The notes under the pieces are model-generated. The model did not search any database, was not told the origin of the DNA, and saw only the letters and a list, made by a program, of their open reading frames with translations. From positions 3,596,001 through 3,660,000 of the forward strand of contig NZ_CP082787.1 in the NCBI RefSeq assembly GCF_021462285.1: DNA of 64,000 bases, in the 5' to 3' direction. Below, in pieces: positions 10,832 through 20,316 of this stretch. Source of the stretch: Serratia entomophila (GTDB taxonomy: Bacteria > Pseudomonadota > Gammaproteobacteria > Enterobacterales > Enterobacteriaceae). A program made the position numbers and the translations under genes. The first letter of the stretch is position 1. Every line of letters begins with the position of its first letter.

Positions 10832-10850
10832 GATAATAATTATCATTTGC
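10832..10850 (-). promoter_or_regulatory. Fur box upstream of the chaN-like gene
   Basis: GATAATAATTATCATTTGC matches 15 of 19 positions of the Fur consensus (GATAATGATAATCATTATC) and lies 36 bases before the chaN-like ATG. Iron-dependent repression of that gene is the natural inference; mmuP is more distant. Confidence 0.75.
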
Positions 10851-10956
10851 ATATAGACCGACACCGATCCTGCGGCCCATCTAACGATTTTTCTCCCCCG
10901 TCCGCTTGCCGCGCATTGATTTCACTGGGCATTGCGGGTATAACCAATAGCCATTT

Positions 10957-10980
10957 AGCAGCTTAGACGTCTATACGGAT
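10957..10980 (+). promoter_or_regulatory. MetJ operator (met boxes) upstream of mmuPM
   Basis: One perfect met box, AGACGTCT (10965-10972), is flanked in register by two weaker 8-mers, AGCAGCTT (4/8) and ATACGGAT (5/8). MetJ binds tandem 8-bp boxes cooperatively. The site ends eight bases before the mmuP ATG, where it would block transcription or sit in the early leader. Confidence 0.7.
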
Positions 10981-10988
10981 AAATTATT

Positions 10989-12398
10989 ATGCACTCACCC
11001 GCTCCCGCCGCAGGGCAATTCAAACGCAGCATGAAGACTCGGCATCTGGTGATGCTGTCGCTGGGTGGCGTGATCGGTACCGGGTTGTTCTTCAACACTG
11101 GCTACATTATTTCCACCACCGGCGCCCTCGGCACCCTGTTGGCCTATCTGATCGGCGCGCTGGTGGTGTATCTGGTGATGCTGTGCCTGGGGGAGCTGTC
11201 GGTGGCCATGCCGGAAACCGGCGCCTTTCACGTCTACGCTTCGCGCTATCTGGGCCCGGCCACCGGCTATACCGTCGCCTGGCTGTACTGGCTAACCTGG
11301 ACGGTGGCGCTGGGCTCCAGCCTCACCGCCGCCGGTTTCTGCATGCAGTATTGGTTCCCGCAGTCACCGGTGTGGTTGTGGTGCCTGATTTTCTGCGCGG
11401 CCATTTTCCTGCTTAACGTGGTGACCACCCGCTTCTTCGCCGAAAGCGAATTCTGGTTCTCTTTGATCAAGGTGGTGACCATTCTGGCGTTCATCATATT
11501 GGGCGGCGCCGCCATGTTCGGCCTGCTGCCGATGAAGGACGGCACGCCGGCGCCGTTCCTGCACAACCTCACGTCCTCCGGCTGGCTGCCAAACGGCACC
11601 CTGCCCATCCTGATGACCATGGTGGCGGTGAACTTCGCCTTCTCCGGCACCGAGCTTATCGGCATCGCCGCCGGCGAAACCGAGAACCCGGAAAAGGTCG
11701 TGCCGCTGGCGATCCGTACCACGGTGGTCCGCCTGATGCTGTTCTTTATCGGCACGGTGTTTATTCTGGCGGCGCTGATCCCGATGGATCAGGCCGGGAT
11801 CGTCAAAAGCCCGTTCGTGCTGGTGTTCGAGCGCATCGGCGTGCCCTACGCCGCCGATATCTTCAACTTCGTGATCCTGACCGCCATTCTGTCGGCGGCC
11901 AACTCCGGCCTCTACGCCTCCGGGCGCATGCTGTGGTCGCTGGCCAACCAGCGCACCTTGCCGGCCTATTTTTCCCGCCTCAACCGGCGCGGCATCCCGA
12001 TCAACGCGCTGACCTTCAGCATGCTCGGCGGCATATTGGCGCTGCTGACCAGCGTGATCGCCCCCGACACGGTGTTTGTTGCGCTGTCGGCCATCTCCGG
12101 CTTCGCGGTGGTGGCGGTGTGGCTGAGCATCTGCGCCGCGCATTATGCCTTCCGTCGCCATTATCTGCGCAGCGGCCAGCCGATAGACGGGCTGAAGTAC
12201 CGTGCGCCGGGCTATCCGCTGACGCCGATCCTCGGCTTCGCGCTGTGCCTGCTGGCCTGTATCGGGCTGGCGTTCGATCCGGAACAACGCATCGCCTTGT
12301 ATTGCGGGCTGCCGTTTGTCGCTCTGTGTTACGCCGCCTACTACCTGACCCGCCGCGTCGGGCAAAAAACCTCTCTGGGAGAAAACCATGCCGGTTAA
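10989..12398 (+). CDS. mmuP: S-methylmethionine permease MmuP
   Basis: This APC-superfamily amino-acid transporter has 469 residues and about twelve membrane segments. The N-terminal [18 protein letters not shown] is the substrate-site helix signature of amino acid permeases, and [12 protein letters not shown] is also conserved. It imports S-methylmethionine, the methyl donor for MmuM, whose gene starts 11 bases before the mmuP stop. The pairing and the MetJ operator upstream identify the substrate. Confidence 0.93.
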   Translation: MHSPAPAAGQFKRSMKTRHLVMLSLGGVIGTGLFFNTGYIISTTGALGTLLAYLIGALVVYLVMLCLGELSVAMPETGAFHVYASRYLGPATGYTVAWLYWLTWTVALGSSLTAAGFCMQYWFPQSPVWLWCLIFCAAIFLLNVVTTRFFAESEFWFSLIKVVTILAFIILGGAAMFGLLPMKDGTPAPFLHNLTSSGWLPNGTLPILMTMVAVNFAFSGTELIGIAAGETENPEKVVPLAIRTTVVRLMLFFIGTVFILAALIPMDQAGIVKSPFVLVFERIGVPYAADIFNFVILTAILSAANSGLYASGRMLWSLANQRTLPAYFSRLNRRGIPINALTFSMLGGILALLTSVIAPDTVFVALSAISGFAVVAVWLSICAAHYAFRRHYLRSGQPIDGLKYRAPGYPLTPILGFALCLLACIGLAFDPEQRIALYCGLPFVALCYAAYYLTRRVGQKTSLGENHAG

Positions 12399-13326
12399 CA
12401 ACCCCGTCGCCCAATTGCTGGCCGACCACCCTACCTTGATCCTGGACGGCGCCCTGGCCACCGAGCTGGAGGCGCGCGGCTGCGACCTCAGCGATCCGCT
12501 GTGGTCCGCCAAGGTGCTGATTGAAAATCCCGAACTGATTTATCAGGTGCATCTCGACTACTTCCGCGCCGGCGCGCAATGCGCCATCACCGCCAGCTAC
12601 CAGGCCACGCCGCAGGGCTTCCTGCGCCGCGGGCTGGATCACGCGCAGTCGCTGGCGCTGATCGCCAAAAGCGTGCAGTTGGCGCAGCGGGCGCGCAGCG
12701 ATTATCTGGCGGCCCAGCCGCTGGCGGCGCCGCTGCTGGTCGCCGGCTCGGTGGGGCCCTACGGCGCCTATCTGGCCGACGGCGCGGAATACCGCGGCGA
12801 CTACCGCCTGCCGCAGGAGGAGATGATGGCTTTCCACCGCCCGCGCATCACGGCGTTGGCCAAGGCCGGCGTCGATCTGCTGGCCTGTGAAACCCTGCCG
12901 TCGTTCAGCGAACTGCAGGCGCTGCTGGCGCTGCTGCGAGAATTCCCGACGCTCGGCGCCTGGTTCGCTTTCACGCTGCGCGACAGCCGGCATCTCAGCG
13001 ACGGCACGCCGCTGGCCGAGGTGCTCGCCGCGCTGCACGGCAACCCGCAGGTGCTGGCCATCGGCCTCAACTGCATTGCGCTGGAGCAGGTTGCCCCGGC
13101 GCTGCGGCAGTTGGCCGTGGAGGCGGATAAACCGCTGCTGGCCTATCCGAACTCCGGCGAGCATTACGACGCGGTCAGCAAAACCTGGCGCGCCTGCGGC
13201 GGCGAGCATGGCAGCCTGGCTGAACGGGTCGGCGAATGGCAAACCCTCGGCGCACGGCTGATTGGCGGCTGCTGCCGCACCACCCCGCAGGATATCCGCG
13301 CCATCGCCGAGCGCTGCAGGGCATAA
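12388..13326 (+). CDS. mmuM: Homocysteine S-methyltransferase MmuM
   Basis: MmuM transfers a methyl group from S-methylmethionine (or SAM) to homocysteine, giving methionine. The 312-residue TIM barrel has the family motifs [44 protein letters not shown] and the zinc-binding cysteines in LNCIALE and IGGCCRTTP. The ATG lies within the end of mmuP, so translation is coupled. It is cytoplasmic. Confidence 0.96.
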   Translation: MPVNNPVAQLLADHPTLILDGALATELEARGCDLSDPLWSAKVLIENPELIYQVHLDYFRAGAQCAITASYQATPQGFLRRGLDHAQSLALIAKSVQLAQRARSDYLAAQPLAAPLLVAGSVGPYGAYLADGAEYRGDYRLPQEEMMAFHRPRITALAKAGVDLLACETLPSFSELQALLALLREFPTLGAWFAFTLRDSRHLSDGTPLAEVLAALHGNPQVLAIGLNCIALEQVAPALRQLAVEADKPLLAYPNSGEHYDAVSKTWRACGGEHGSLAERVGEWQTLGARLIGGCCRTTPQDIRAIAERCRA

Positions 13327-13360
13327 AAAAGCCCCCTGCGCCGGCGGCGGCGCAGGGGGC
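13325..13360 (-). terminator. Rho-independent terminator of maeB
   Basis: A perfect 12-bp stem (13331-13342 with 13349-13360, six-base loop) is followed on the minus strand by six T residues. It starts right at the mmuM stop codon, so it may also protect the mmuPM message 3' end, though no U-tract exists on the plus strand. Confidence 0.85.
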
Positions 13361-13377
13361 GGGTTATCGGCTACGGC

Positions 13378-15657
13378 TTATAACGGTTCGGTCTGGGCTT
13401 CCACCACCGCCAGCGCCACCATATTGACGATGCGGCGCACCGAAGCGATCGGCGTCAGGATGTGTACCGGCTTAGATACCCCCATCAGCACCGGCCCGAC
13501 GGTGACCCCTTCCGAACAGGAAACGCGCAGCAGGTTGTAGCTGATGCGCGCCGCTTCCATATTCGGCATGATCAGCAGGTTGGCTGCGCCTTTCAGCGGG
13601 CTGTCCGGCATCAGGTCGTGGCGGATGCTCTCCACCAGCGCGGCGTCGCCGTGCATTTCCCCGTCGATCTCCAGCTCCGGCGCCAGCGCATTCACCAGCT
13701 CCAGGGTTTTGCGCATCTTGCGCGCCGCCGGGCAGTCGGAAGAGCCAAAGCTGGAATGGGACAACAGCGCCACCTTCGGCTCGATGCCGAAGCGGCGCAC
13801 GGTTTCCGCCGCCATCAGGGTGATTTCCGCCAGCTGTTCCGGCGTCGGATCGTCGTTGACATAGGTATCGGCGATGAAGGTGTTGCCGCTCGGCAGCAGC
13901 AACGCGTTCATCGCCCCGGCGACGTGCGCCCCTTCGCGGAAACCGAACACGTCTTTCACCACGTCGTAGTGCTCATGGTAGCTGCCGATGGTGCCGCAGA
14001 TCATCGCGTCCGCTTCACCGCGATGCAGCATGATGGCGGCGATCAGCGTCGGGTTGCCGATTACCGCGCGGCGCGCCTGCTCCTGCGAAACGCCGCGGCG
14101 CTTCATGATCTGGTAATACTCGCCCCAGTATTCGTTGAAGCGCGGATCGGATTCGTTGTTCACCACTTCGAAATCTTTGCCCGGCGTCAGCTGCAGGCCA
14201 AGCTTTTTCAAGCGCATCTCGATCACGCTCGGGCGGCCGACCAGGATCGGATAGGCCAGCCCCTGCGACACCAGCTCCTGCGTGGCGTGCAGCACGCGCT
14301 CTTCCTCGCCTTCCGCCAGCACCACGCGCTTCATCTCTTTGCGCGCCTGCGAGAAGATCGGTTTCATGAACAGGTTGGTTTTGTAGACGAACTCGGCCAG
14401 CTTCTCCACGTAAGCGTCGAAGTCTTCGATCGGGCGCGTCGCCACGCCGGAATCCATCGCCGCCTTGGCCACCGCCGGGGCAATCTTCACGATCAGGCGC
14501 GGGTCGAAAGGCTTGGGAATGATGTATTCCGGGCCGAATGACAGATCCTGATCGTCATAGGCGGAAGCCACTACGTCGCTCTGCTCCGCCAGCGCCAGAT
14601 CGGCGATGGCATGTACGCAGGCCAGCTTCATCTCTTCGTTGATGGTGGTGGCGCCCACATCCAACGCGCCGCGGAAGATGAACGGGAAGCACAGTACGTT
14701 GTTCACCTGGTTCGGGTAGTCGGAACGGCCGGTGCAGATGATGGCGTCCGGACGCACCGCTTTGGCCAGCGGCGGCAAAATCTCCGGTTCCGGGTTGGCC
14801 AGCGCCATGATCAGCGGATCGCGCGCCATGGTTTTCACCATGTCCTGCGTCAGCACGCCCGGGCCGGAACAGCCGAGGAAGATATCGGCGTCAGGAATGG
14901 CGTCGCCCAGCGTGCGCTGGCCGTTATCCTCGATGGCATAGGCCGCTTTGGTCTGCTCCATGTTGGCCTCGCGGCCCTTGTAGATCACCCCTTTGGAGTC
15001 GCAGACGGTGATGTTCTGCTGGCGCAGGCCCAGCGCCACCAGCAGGTTCAGACAGGCGATCGACGCCGCACCGGCGCCGGACACCACCAGGCGCACGTCG
15101 GAGATGTTCTTCTTCACCACGCGCAGGCCGTTGAGCACCGCAGCGGTGGTGATGATCGCCGTACCGTGCTGATCGTCGTGGAACACCGGGATCTTCATGC
15201 GTTCGCGCAGTTTCTGCTCAATGTAGAAACACTCCGGCGCCTTGATGTCTTCCAGGTTGATGCCGCCGAAGGTCGGTTCCAGCGCGGCGATAATGTCGAT
15301 CAATTTGTCAGGGTTATGCTCATCCACTTCGATATCAAACACATCGATACCGGAAAACTTCTTGAACAAAACGCCCTTGCCTTCCATCACCGGTTTACCG
15401 GCCAACGCGCCGATATTGCCCAGGCCCAGCACCGCGGTACCGTTGGAAATCACCGCCACCAGGTTGCCGCGCGCGGTGTATTTGTAAGCCGCCAGCGGAT
15501 CTGCGGCAATTTCCAGACAGGGTGCGGCGACGCCCGGCGAATAGGCCAACGCCAGATCGCGCTGGGTGGCCAGCGGTTTGGTCGGGGAAACCTGGATCTT
15601 CCCTGGGACAGGAAACTGATGGAAATCAAGGGCACTCTGTTTGAGCTGTTCGTCCAT
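13378..15657 (-). CDS. maeB: NADP-dependent malic enzyme MaeB
   Basis: MaeB converts malate plus NADP to pyruvate, CO2 and NADPH. The 759-residue protein has the usual two-part build: a malic-enzyme domain (residues about 1-430, with [25 protein letters not shown] and [13 protein letters not shown]) and a C-terminal phosphotransacetylase-like regulatory domain (about 430-759, with [15 protein letters not shown] and [14 protein letters not shown]). In E. coli maeB lies near talA-tktB; here the chitin locus separates them. Confidence 0.97.
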   Translation of the reverse strand: MDEQLKQSALDFHQFPVPGKIQVSPTKPLATQRDLALAYSPGVAAPCLEIAADPLAAYKYTARGNLVAVISNGTAVLGLGNIGALAGKPVMEGKGVLFKKFSGIDVFDIEVDEHNPDKLIDIIAALEPTFGGINLEDIKAPECFYIEQKLRERMKIPVFHDDQHGTAIITTAAVLNGLRVVKKNISDVRLVVSGAGAASIACLNLLVALGLRQQNITVCDSKGVIYKGREANMEQTKAAYAIEDNGQRTLGDAIPDADIFLGCSGPGVLTQDMVKTMARDPLIMALANPEPEILPPLAKAVRPDAIICTGRSDYPNQVNNVLCFPFIFRGALDVGATTINEEMKLACVHAIADLALAEQSDVVASAYDDQDLSFGPEYIIPKPFDPRLIVKIAPAVAKAAMDSGVATRPIEDFDAYVEKLAEFVYKTNLFMKPIFSQARKEMKRVVLAEGEEERVLHATQELVSQGLAYPILVGRPSVIEMRLKKLGLQLTPGKDFEVVNNESDPRFNEYWGEYYQIMKRRGVSQEQARRAVIGNPTLIAAIMLHRGEADAMICGTIGSYHEHYDVVKDVFGFREGAHVAGAMNALLLPSGNTFIADTYVNDDPTPEQLAEITLMAAETVRRFGIEPKVALLSHSSFGSSDCPAARKMRKTLELVNALAPELEIDGEMHGDAALVESIRHDLMPDSPLKGAANLLIMPNMEAARISYNLLRVSCSEGVTVGPVLMGVSKPVHILTPIASVRRIVNMVALAVVEAQTEPL

Positions 15658-15841
15658 TATGGATTCCTTTGCTTTTTGCTTTTATGTTGAGGTAAGGCTT
15701 GTCAGATCGATAAGGCTTAAGGCTAGACCAGTATAGTGAGAGAAACCTCACAAACTTTGAAGCGGGCCATAACCTTGGTCGAAATACTTTTATAAAAGTA
15801 AAAAAAGAAGTACCACAGGACGAGAAAGAAAAACACTGCCG

Positions 15842-16105
15842 TCAGTGCGACGGCAGCGCGGCGCGCCAGGCGTTGAGCGTCGCCACCTGGCCGGCGCAGA
15901 TTTGTAACGAGGTTTGTAACGCCAGGGTATAGCTCAGCGCATCCCCCCAGGTATTGCCCGGCAGCGACGGCAGCTCGCAGGGGGCGAACACCGATTCAGG
16001 GGGCAACAGCGGCACCGGCTGCGCCGCCGGCGGATTGGCGCAAGAGCTCAAGCACAGCGCCAGGCATAGGCTGAGCGGCGCAGGGGTCATTTTTAATCGC
16101 TTCAC
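15842..16105 (-). CDS. chiZ: ChiZ, outer-membrane spanin lipoprotein of the chitinase secretion cassette
   Basis: This 87-residue protein starts at a GTG with an AGAGGA ribosome site and has a lipoprotein signal (LCLALCLSSC), so it is an o-spanin-like (Rz1-type) lipoprotein. Its first 37 codons lie inside chiY in another frame, the classic nested Rz/Rz1 arrangement. In S. marcescens the ChiWXYZ cassette is known to mediate non-lytic release of chitinases and CBP21. Its inner-membrane partner is ChiY. The mature part is short and proline-rich. Confidence 0.85.
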   Translation of the reverse strand: MKRLKMTPAPLSLCLALCLSSCANPPAAQPVPLLPPESVFAPCELPSLPGNTWGDALSYTLALQTSLQICAGQVATLNAWRAALPSH

Positions 16106-16376
16106 GGTATTTCCTCTGGTAGACGTCGTTCTGCTGGCGCAGCTGCTGCTCCTGGCGCTGCTGCGCCGCCATCAGCGCACGATTTTGCGCATCCTGCGTC
16201 TGCAGCGTGGCGATCAGGCCGGCCTGCTGCGCCAGACTCTTTTGCTGCTCCGCCGCCTGCTGGCGCGCCAACGCCAGCCGGTGCGACAGCAGCGAGCTGT
16301 AGCCGCCCAGGCAGATGGCCGCCAGCAACAGCAGCAGCAACCCGCCCTGCGTCAACCGCTGCAGCCAGCCGCTCAT
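15996..16376 (-). CDS. chiY: ChiY, inner-membrane spanin-like protein
   Basis: This 126-residue protein has an N-terminal membrane anchor (GGLLLLLLAAICLGGYSSLL) followed by a long, glutamine-rich coiled-coil region (residues about 40-95) facing the periplasm, as in Rz-type i-spanins. The ATG at 16376 overlaps the chiX stop by four bases (ATGA). A longer reading frame to 16514 exists but runs inside chiX and has no ribosome site. It overlaps the nested chiZ at its 3' end. It is part of the chiWXYZ operon. Confidence 0.85.
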   Translation of the reverse strand: MSGWLQRLTQGGLLLLLLAAICLGGYSSLLSHRLALARQQAAEQQKSLAQQAGLIATLQTQDAQNRALMAAQQRQEQQLRQQNDVYQRKYREAIKNDPCAAQPMPGAVLELLRQSAGGAAGAAVAP

Positions 16377-16774
16377 GCCGGGTAGTCCCGCTGGCTGAGC
16401 TGGAAATGCGGCCCGTCTTTCAGCGTTTTCCACTCTCCGCCCCACTCGACGCTGACGCCGCACTCGCGCGCCGCGCGCCGTACCGCCACCGCAATCTGTG
16501 CGTAATAATCCCACTCCCAGGAGACCACCCCCGCCGGCATCGCCACCACGTCCACCGCGTGGCCGGTCAGGTGGCGGCTGCGCAGCGTCTGGCTTGTGCC
16601 GGCGCGCACCATCTCGCGCTGGCGTGCCATGCTGCGCAGCCCCTCGCTGACGGAAAACGGCACCAGCGAATAACGCAGCGCCAGGCGGATCACCCGCACC
16701 AGATCGGGATGCACGCCAAGCAGGTTCGTTTCGCTGCGTGCGGTAAAGCGAATATCCTCAATTTCATTTAACAT
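16373..16774 (-). CDS. chiX: ChiX, peptidoglycan endopeptidase of the chitinase secretion cassette
   Basis: This 133-residue peptidase M15 family protein resembles phage L-Ala-D-Glu endopeptidases. The zinc site is visible as SRHLTGHAVDVVA (H..D) and DGPHFQLS (final histidine), with EGLRSMARQ ahead of it. ChiX cleaves the peptide stem so that chitinolytic enzymes can leave the periplasm (established for S. marcescens). ATG 16774 is preceded by GGGG and overlaps chiW by 11 bases; the longer TTG start at 16798 is less likely. No Sec signal is seen. Confidence 0.88.
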   Translation of the reverse strand: MLNEIEDIRFTARSETNLLGVHPDLVRVIRLALRYSLVPFSVSEGLRSMARQREMVRAGTSQTLRSRHLTGHAVDVVAMPAGVVSWEWDYYAQIAVAVRRAARECGVSVEWGGEWKTLKDGPHFQLSQRDYPA

Positions 16775-17090
16775 TTTTAAACCCCGTTTTTTTACCAATG
16801 AATTTTTTAATTAAGGCGCTGATATAATCCGCCCCCAAAAAACCGATCAACACGCTGGCCAGATTCGCCCACTTTAATTCCAGGCCCATCAATGCCAGGG
16901 CGTCCCGCACCGTCAACGCCAATAACGCGCACATCGCCGCATTCAATAAACGCCGCCGAATCCCCACGTTGCGGTAGGCGCCATGCAATAGCGCCATTGC
17001 GCCGGCTAAAATGGCATTCATTACCGGCTGCAGATATTCACACACTCGCTGCATAATTAAGCCAACAGCGTCTGGCTCTAAGCTGGACAT
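16764..17090 (-). CDS. chiW: ChiW, holin-like membrane protein
   Basis: This 108-residue phage-type holin has about three hydrophobic helices (around residues 22-37, 48-65 and 75-93) and a lysine-rich C-terminus ending KKFIGKKTGFKNVK. In S. marcescens ChiW is the holin that lets ChiX reach the cell wall for chitinase secretion. It is the first gene of the leftward operon chiWXYZ and divergent from chiB. The ATG is preceded by AGGAGAAAAG. Confidence 0.87.
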   Translation of the reverse strand: MSSLEPDAVGLIMQRVCEYLQPVMNAILAGAMALLHGAYRNVGIRRRLLNAAMCALLALTVRDALALMGLELKWANLASVLIGFLGADYISALIKKFIGKKTGFKNVK

Positions 17091-17382
17091 AGCTTTTCTC
17101 CTGTTTTAGTTTTAATTAAATGCCAATCACGGCCGGTAGGTCATCGGATAGTTTGAATCTAGTTAAGGATGCTATAACAAAGCAAATGAATAAATACATG
17201 GCCTAAAGTAAAATTAATTCACGCTGACTGCTGACACAACAAATAACGCCACACCGCCGGCCTGATTAATAAAACTCACGCCTATCGTGATTTATTTCGA
17301 CTTCTCTTTCTTCTAAAAATAAAGGCTAATAACGGCGGGAGATATGCTCTCATTATGAAATAACCCACTTTGGAGAAAGTCT
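17091..17382. promoter_or_regulatory. Divergent chiW / chiB control region
   Basis: This 292-base AT-rich gap must hold the promoters of both chiWXYZ and chiB. ChiR-dependent control of chitinolytic genes is known in S. marcescens, but no binding site can be assigned by eye. A GGAG element lies nine bases before the chiB ATG, and a small inverted repeat CACG-N5-CGTG occurs near 17277-17289. Confidence 0.4.
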
Positions 17383-18882
17383 ATGTCCGCACGTAAAGCC
17401 GTTATTGGTTATTATTTTATTCCGACCAACCAAATTAATAACTACACCGAGTCCGATACCGCTATCGTGCCGTTCCCGGTTTCGAACATTACCCCCGCCA
17501 AGGCCAGGCAACTGACCCATATCAACTTCTCGTTCCTCGACATCAACAGCAACCTGGAGTGCGCCTGGGATCCGGCCACCATCGACGCCAAAGCGCGCGA
17601 CGTGGTAGGCCGCCTGACCGCGCTGAAAGCGCATAACCCCAGCCTGCGCATCATGTTCTCCATCGGCGGCTGGTACTATTCCAACGATCAGGGGGTGTCT
17701 CACGCCAACTACGTCAACGCGGTGAAAACCCCGGCCGCCCGCAGCAAGTTCGCCCAATCCTGCGTGCGCCTCATGAAGGATTACGGCTTCGACGGCGTGG
17801 ATATCGACTGGGAATACCCGCAGGCGGCGGAGGTGGACGGCTTCGTCGCCGCGCTGCAGGAGATCCGCACCCTGCTGGATCAGCAAACCCAGGCCGACGG
17901 CCGCCAGGCGCTGCCTTATCAGTTGACCATCGCCGGCGCCGGCGGTGCGTTTTTCCTGTCGCGCTACTACAGCAAACTGCCGCAGATCGTCGCACAGCTC
18001 GACTACATCAACCTGATGACCTACGATCTGGCCGGCCCCTGGGAAAAAATCACCAACCATCAGGCGGCGCTGTTCGGCGATCCCGCCGGGCCGACGTTCT
18101 ACAATGCGCTGCGCGAGGCCAATCTGGGCTGGAGCTGGGAAGAATTGACCCGCGCCTTCCCCAGCCCGTTCAGCCTGACGGTTGACGCCGCCGTCCAGCA
18201 GCACTTGATGATGGAAGGCGTGCCGAGCGCCAAGATAGTGATGGGCGTGCCCTTCTACGGCCGGGCCTTCAAAGGCGTCAGCGGCACCAACGGCGGCCAA
18301 TACAGCAGCCACAGCACGCCGGGAGAAGACCCCTTCCCGGGCACCGACTACTGGCTGGTGGGCTGCGACGAATGCGTGCGCGACAAGGATCCGCGCATCG
18401 CCTCCTACCGCCAGCTGGAACAGATGCTGCTCGGCAACTACGGGTACCAGCGCCTGTGGAACGACAAGACCAAAACGCCCTACCTGTTCCATGCGGAGAA
18501 GGGCCTGTTCGTCACCTACGACGACGTGGAAAGCTTCAAATACAAGGCCAAGTACATCAAGCAGCAGCAGTTGGGCGGCGTGATGTTCTGGCATCTGGGG
18601 CAGGACAACCGCAACGGCGACCTGCTGGCCTCGCTCGATCGCTACTTCAACGCGGCGGATTACGACGACAGCCAGCTGGATATGGGCACCGGCCTGCGCT
18701 ACACCGGCGTTGGCCCCGGCAACCTGCCGATCATGACCGCACCGGCCTACGTGCCGGGCACCACCTACCCGCAGGGCGCGCTGGTGGCCTATCAAGGCTA
18801 TGTCTGGCAGACCAAGTGGGGCTTTATCACCTCGGCGCCAGGTTCCGACAGCGCCTGGCTGAAGGTGGGCCGCGTGGCGTAA
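17383..18882 (+). CDS. chiB: Chitinase B (GH18 exochitinase)
   Basis: This 499-residue family 18 chitinase processively releases chitobiose from the non-reducing ends of chitin. The catalytic motif DGVDIDWEYP places Asp140, Asp142 and Glu144 exactly as in characterised ChiB, and SIGGWYYS is also conserved. A C-terminal chitin-binding module (about residues 450-499, YVPGTTYPQGALVAYQG) follows. There is no signal peptide, as known for ChiB, which depends on the adjacent chiWXYZ cassette for release. chiR and cbp21 lie downstream. Confidence 0.98.
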   Translation: MSARKAVIGYYFIPTNQINNYTESDTAIVPFPVSNITPAKARQLTHINFSFLDINSNLECAWDPATIDAKARDVVGRLTALKAHNPSLRIMFSIGGWYYSNDQGVSHANYVNAVKTPAARSKFAQSCVRLMKDYGFDGVDIDWEYPQAAEVDGFVAALQEIRTLLDQQTQADGRQALPYQLTIAGAGGAFFLSRYYSKLPQIVAQLDYINLMTYDLAGPWEKITNHQAALFGDPAGPTFYNALREANLGWSWEELTRAFPSPFSLTVDAAVQQHLMMEGVPSAKIVMGVPFYGRAFKGVSGTNGGQYSSHSTPGEDPFPGTDYWLVGCDECVRDKDPRIASYRQLEQMLLGNYGYQRLWNDKTKTPYLFHAEKGLFVTYDDVESFKYKAKYIKQQQLGGVMFWHLGQDNRNGDLLASLDRYFNAADYDDSQLDMGTGLRYTGVGPGNLPIMTAPAYVPGTTYPQGALVAYQGYVWQTKWGFITSAPGSDSAWLKVGRVA

Positions 18883-18892
18883 CCCATAAAAA

Positions 18893-18919
18893 AACCCCGT
18901 AGCCTGGCGCTGCGGGGTT
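18893..18919. terminator. Bidirectional terminator between chiB and chiR
   Basis: A hairpin (AACCCCG with CGGGGTT, inner AGC/GCT pairs) is followed by TGTTT on the plus strand and by seven T residues on the minus strand. It ends both convergent genes, more strongly for chiR. Confidence 0.8.
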
Positions 18920-18968
18920 GTTTACTCGGTTAAACGTTTAATAATCGCATCCCTTCGTTTTTACTCCC

Positions 18969-19910
18969 TCAGTTGTTACACCAGGGGTAACCGCCATCCC
19001 GCACCACTTCGCGCCCCATCAGGCTGAAAACGTCGCTTTTCCGCGTCAGCCGTTCATGCCACCAGCTAAAACCGGCTCCCTTGCTGGCCGGGTGCCACGC
19101 CAGCCAGATCATTTCGTCGCCTTTTTGCATCTCCACCGGCACCGTCACCAGCTCGCCGCTGGCCAGCTCTTTTTCAATCAGCGCCGGCGGCAGGAAGGCG
19201 TGGCCGATACCGCGTTTGAGCAACGCCAGCTTGCTCTCGACGTCGCACACCACCAGCTGGCGCTGCAGCGGCAAAGTGCCATGATTGCGCTTGGGCAGCT
19301 CGTGGCTGCTGTCGGCAATCACCACCACGATGTCGTTCAGCCGCTGTTTCTTGCACACCGCCTTTCTCTGCGCCGCAAAAGGATGAGAAGGCGACACGCA
19401 CAGCACAAAGTTAAGCTTGCCTAACATCAGGGTTTTGGCCTGCACGCTGTCCGGGATCTGGCCGATGGCGATCACCAAATCGGCGCGGTTGTTTTTCAAC
19501 GCATCCCAGGTGCCGTTCAACGCCTCCCGCTGCACCGAGATATTGGCGTTCGGGCTGTGCTGAATGTAGTCGCGAATATCCTGGGTGAGGGTCTCCAACG
19601 GAAAGAACTTATCGACCACAATGCGAATGTTATTGTCCATTTTAGGGATATTCCTCACCCTGCTTTCAAGATCCTGCACCGCATTTAATATCCAGCTGCC
19701 TTCCTGCAGCAGGAATTCCCCTTCATCCGTCAGGGTAATCATGGGGCCATTACGATGAAAAAGTTTCACGCAGAGTTTGCTTTCAATATTTGAAACGCGA
19801 TAGGAGATCGCCGAAGGCGTTTTATGCAACGCCTCGGCCGCCATGGAGAAAGAACCGGTACTTTTTATGGTGCTGATTATTTTAATCGCATCCAGGGATA
19901 ATCTAGTCAT
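18969..19910 (-). CDS. chiR: LysR-type regulator ChiR
   Basis: This 313-residue LysR family protein has an N-terminal winged HTH (residues about 5-62, with GSFSMAAEALHKTPSAISYRV) and a periplasmic-binding-like effector domain. Its place between chiB and cbp21 identifies it as ChiR, the regulator needed for chitinase and CBP21 production in S. marcescens. The start at 19910 has an AGAGGA element about seven bases upstream; an extension to 19949 has none. It is convergent with chiB. Confidence 0.93.
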   Translation of the reverse strand: MTRLSLDAIKIISTIKSTGSFSMAAEALHKTPSAISYRVSNIESKLCVKLFHRNGPMITLTDEGEFLLQEGSWILNAVQDLESRVRNIPKMDNNIRIVVDKFFPLETLTQDIRDYIQHSPNANISVQREALNGTWDALKNNRADLVIAIGQIPDSVQAKTLMLGKLNFVLCVSPSHPFAAQRKAVCKKQRLNDIVVVIADSSHELPKRNHGTLPLQRQLVVCDVESKLALLKRGIGHAFLPPALIEKELASGELVTVPVEMQKGDEMIWLAWHPASKGAGFSWWHERLTRKSDVFSLMGREVVRDGGYPWCNN

Positions 19911-20316
19911 ACAAATTCCTCTTTGACATAAAATAAGAAAAATTGACACTAAATTCCCAGGCGGTTGGCGCGCAAAAATCGATCAAGTCCTGCAAAGGTT
20001 CTTCAAGCAACAAGCAATATACTCCATAACGGAGAGCGTCATCTGAAAGACTATTCATCAACACTTTAAATAAAATTCATCATGACGATGCGATTTTAGA
20101 CAGCAGAGGTTAAATAAATTCAACCTATCACTCAAAGTTAATCATCATAATAATTTTAGTTAATAGCCTATAAAACATTCCGCTCTACGGCACGACACGA
20201 ATGATAAAAATAAAACAAGCCGGCAAGAATGATTATTTCATTTTCGTTATTGCCCTCTCATTAGGCCGGCGAGAAATACATTCATTTCACAATATAACTT
20301 CCGTCAGGAGTGACTT
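19911..20316. promoter_or_regulatory. chiR / cbp21 intergenic control region
   Basis: This 406-base, AT-rich stretch has no open reading frame. It should contain the divergent chiR and cbp21 promoters and ChiR sites, but I could not assign boxes. AGGAG lies eight bases before the cbp21 ATG. Confidence 0.4.

Noticed and set aside
13462..15690. Long plus-strand frames opposite maeB
   Set aside because: Complementary-strand artefacts of high-GC codon use; no ribosome sites or recognisable products.
15842..17090. Prophage remnant
   Set aside because: Holin, endopeptidase and spanins are present, but no other phage gene occurs, and the set matches the known chitinase secretion cassette next to chiB.
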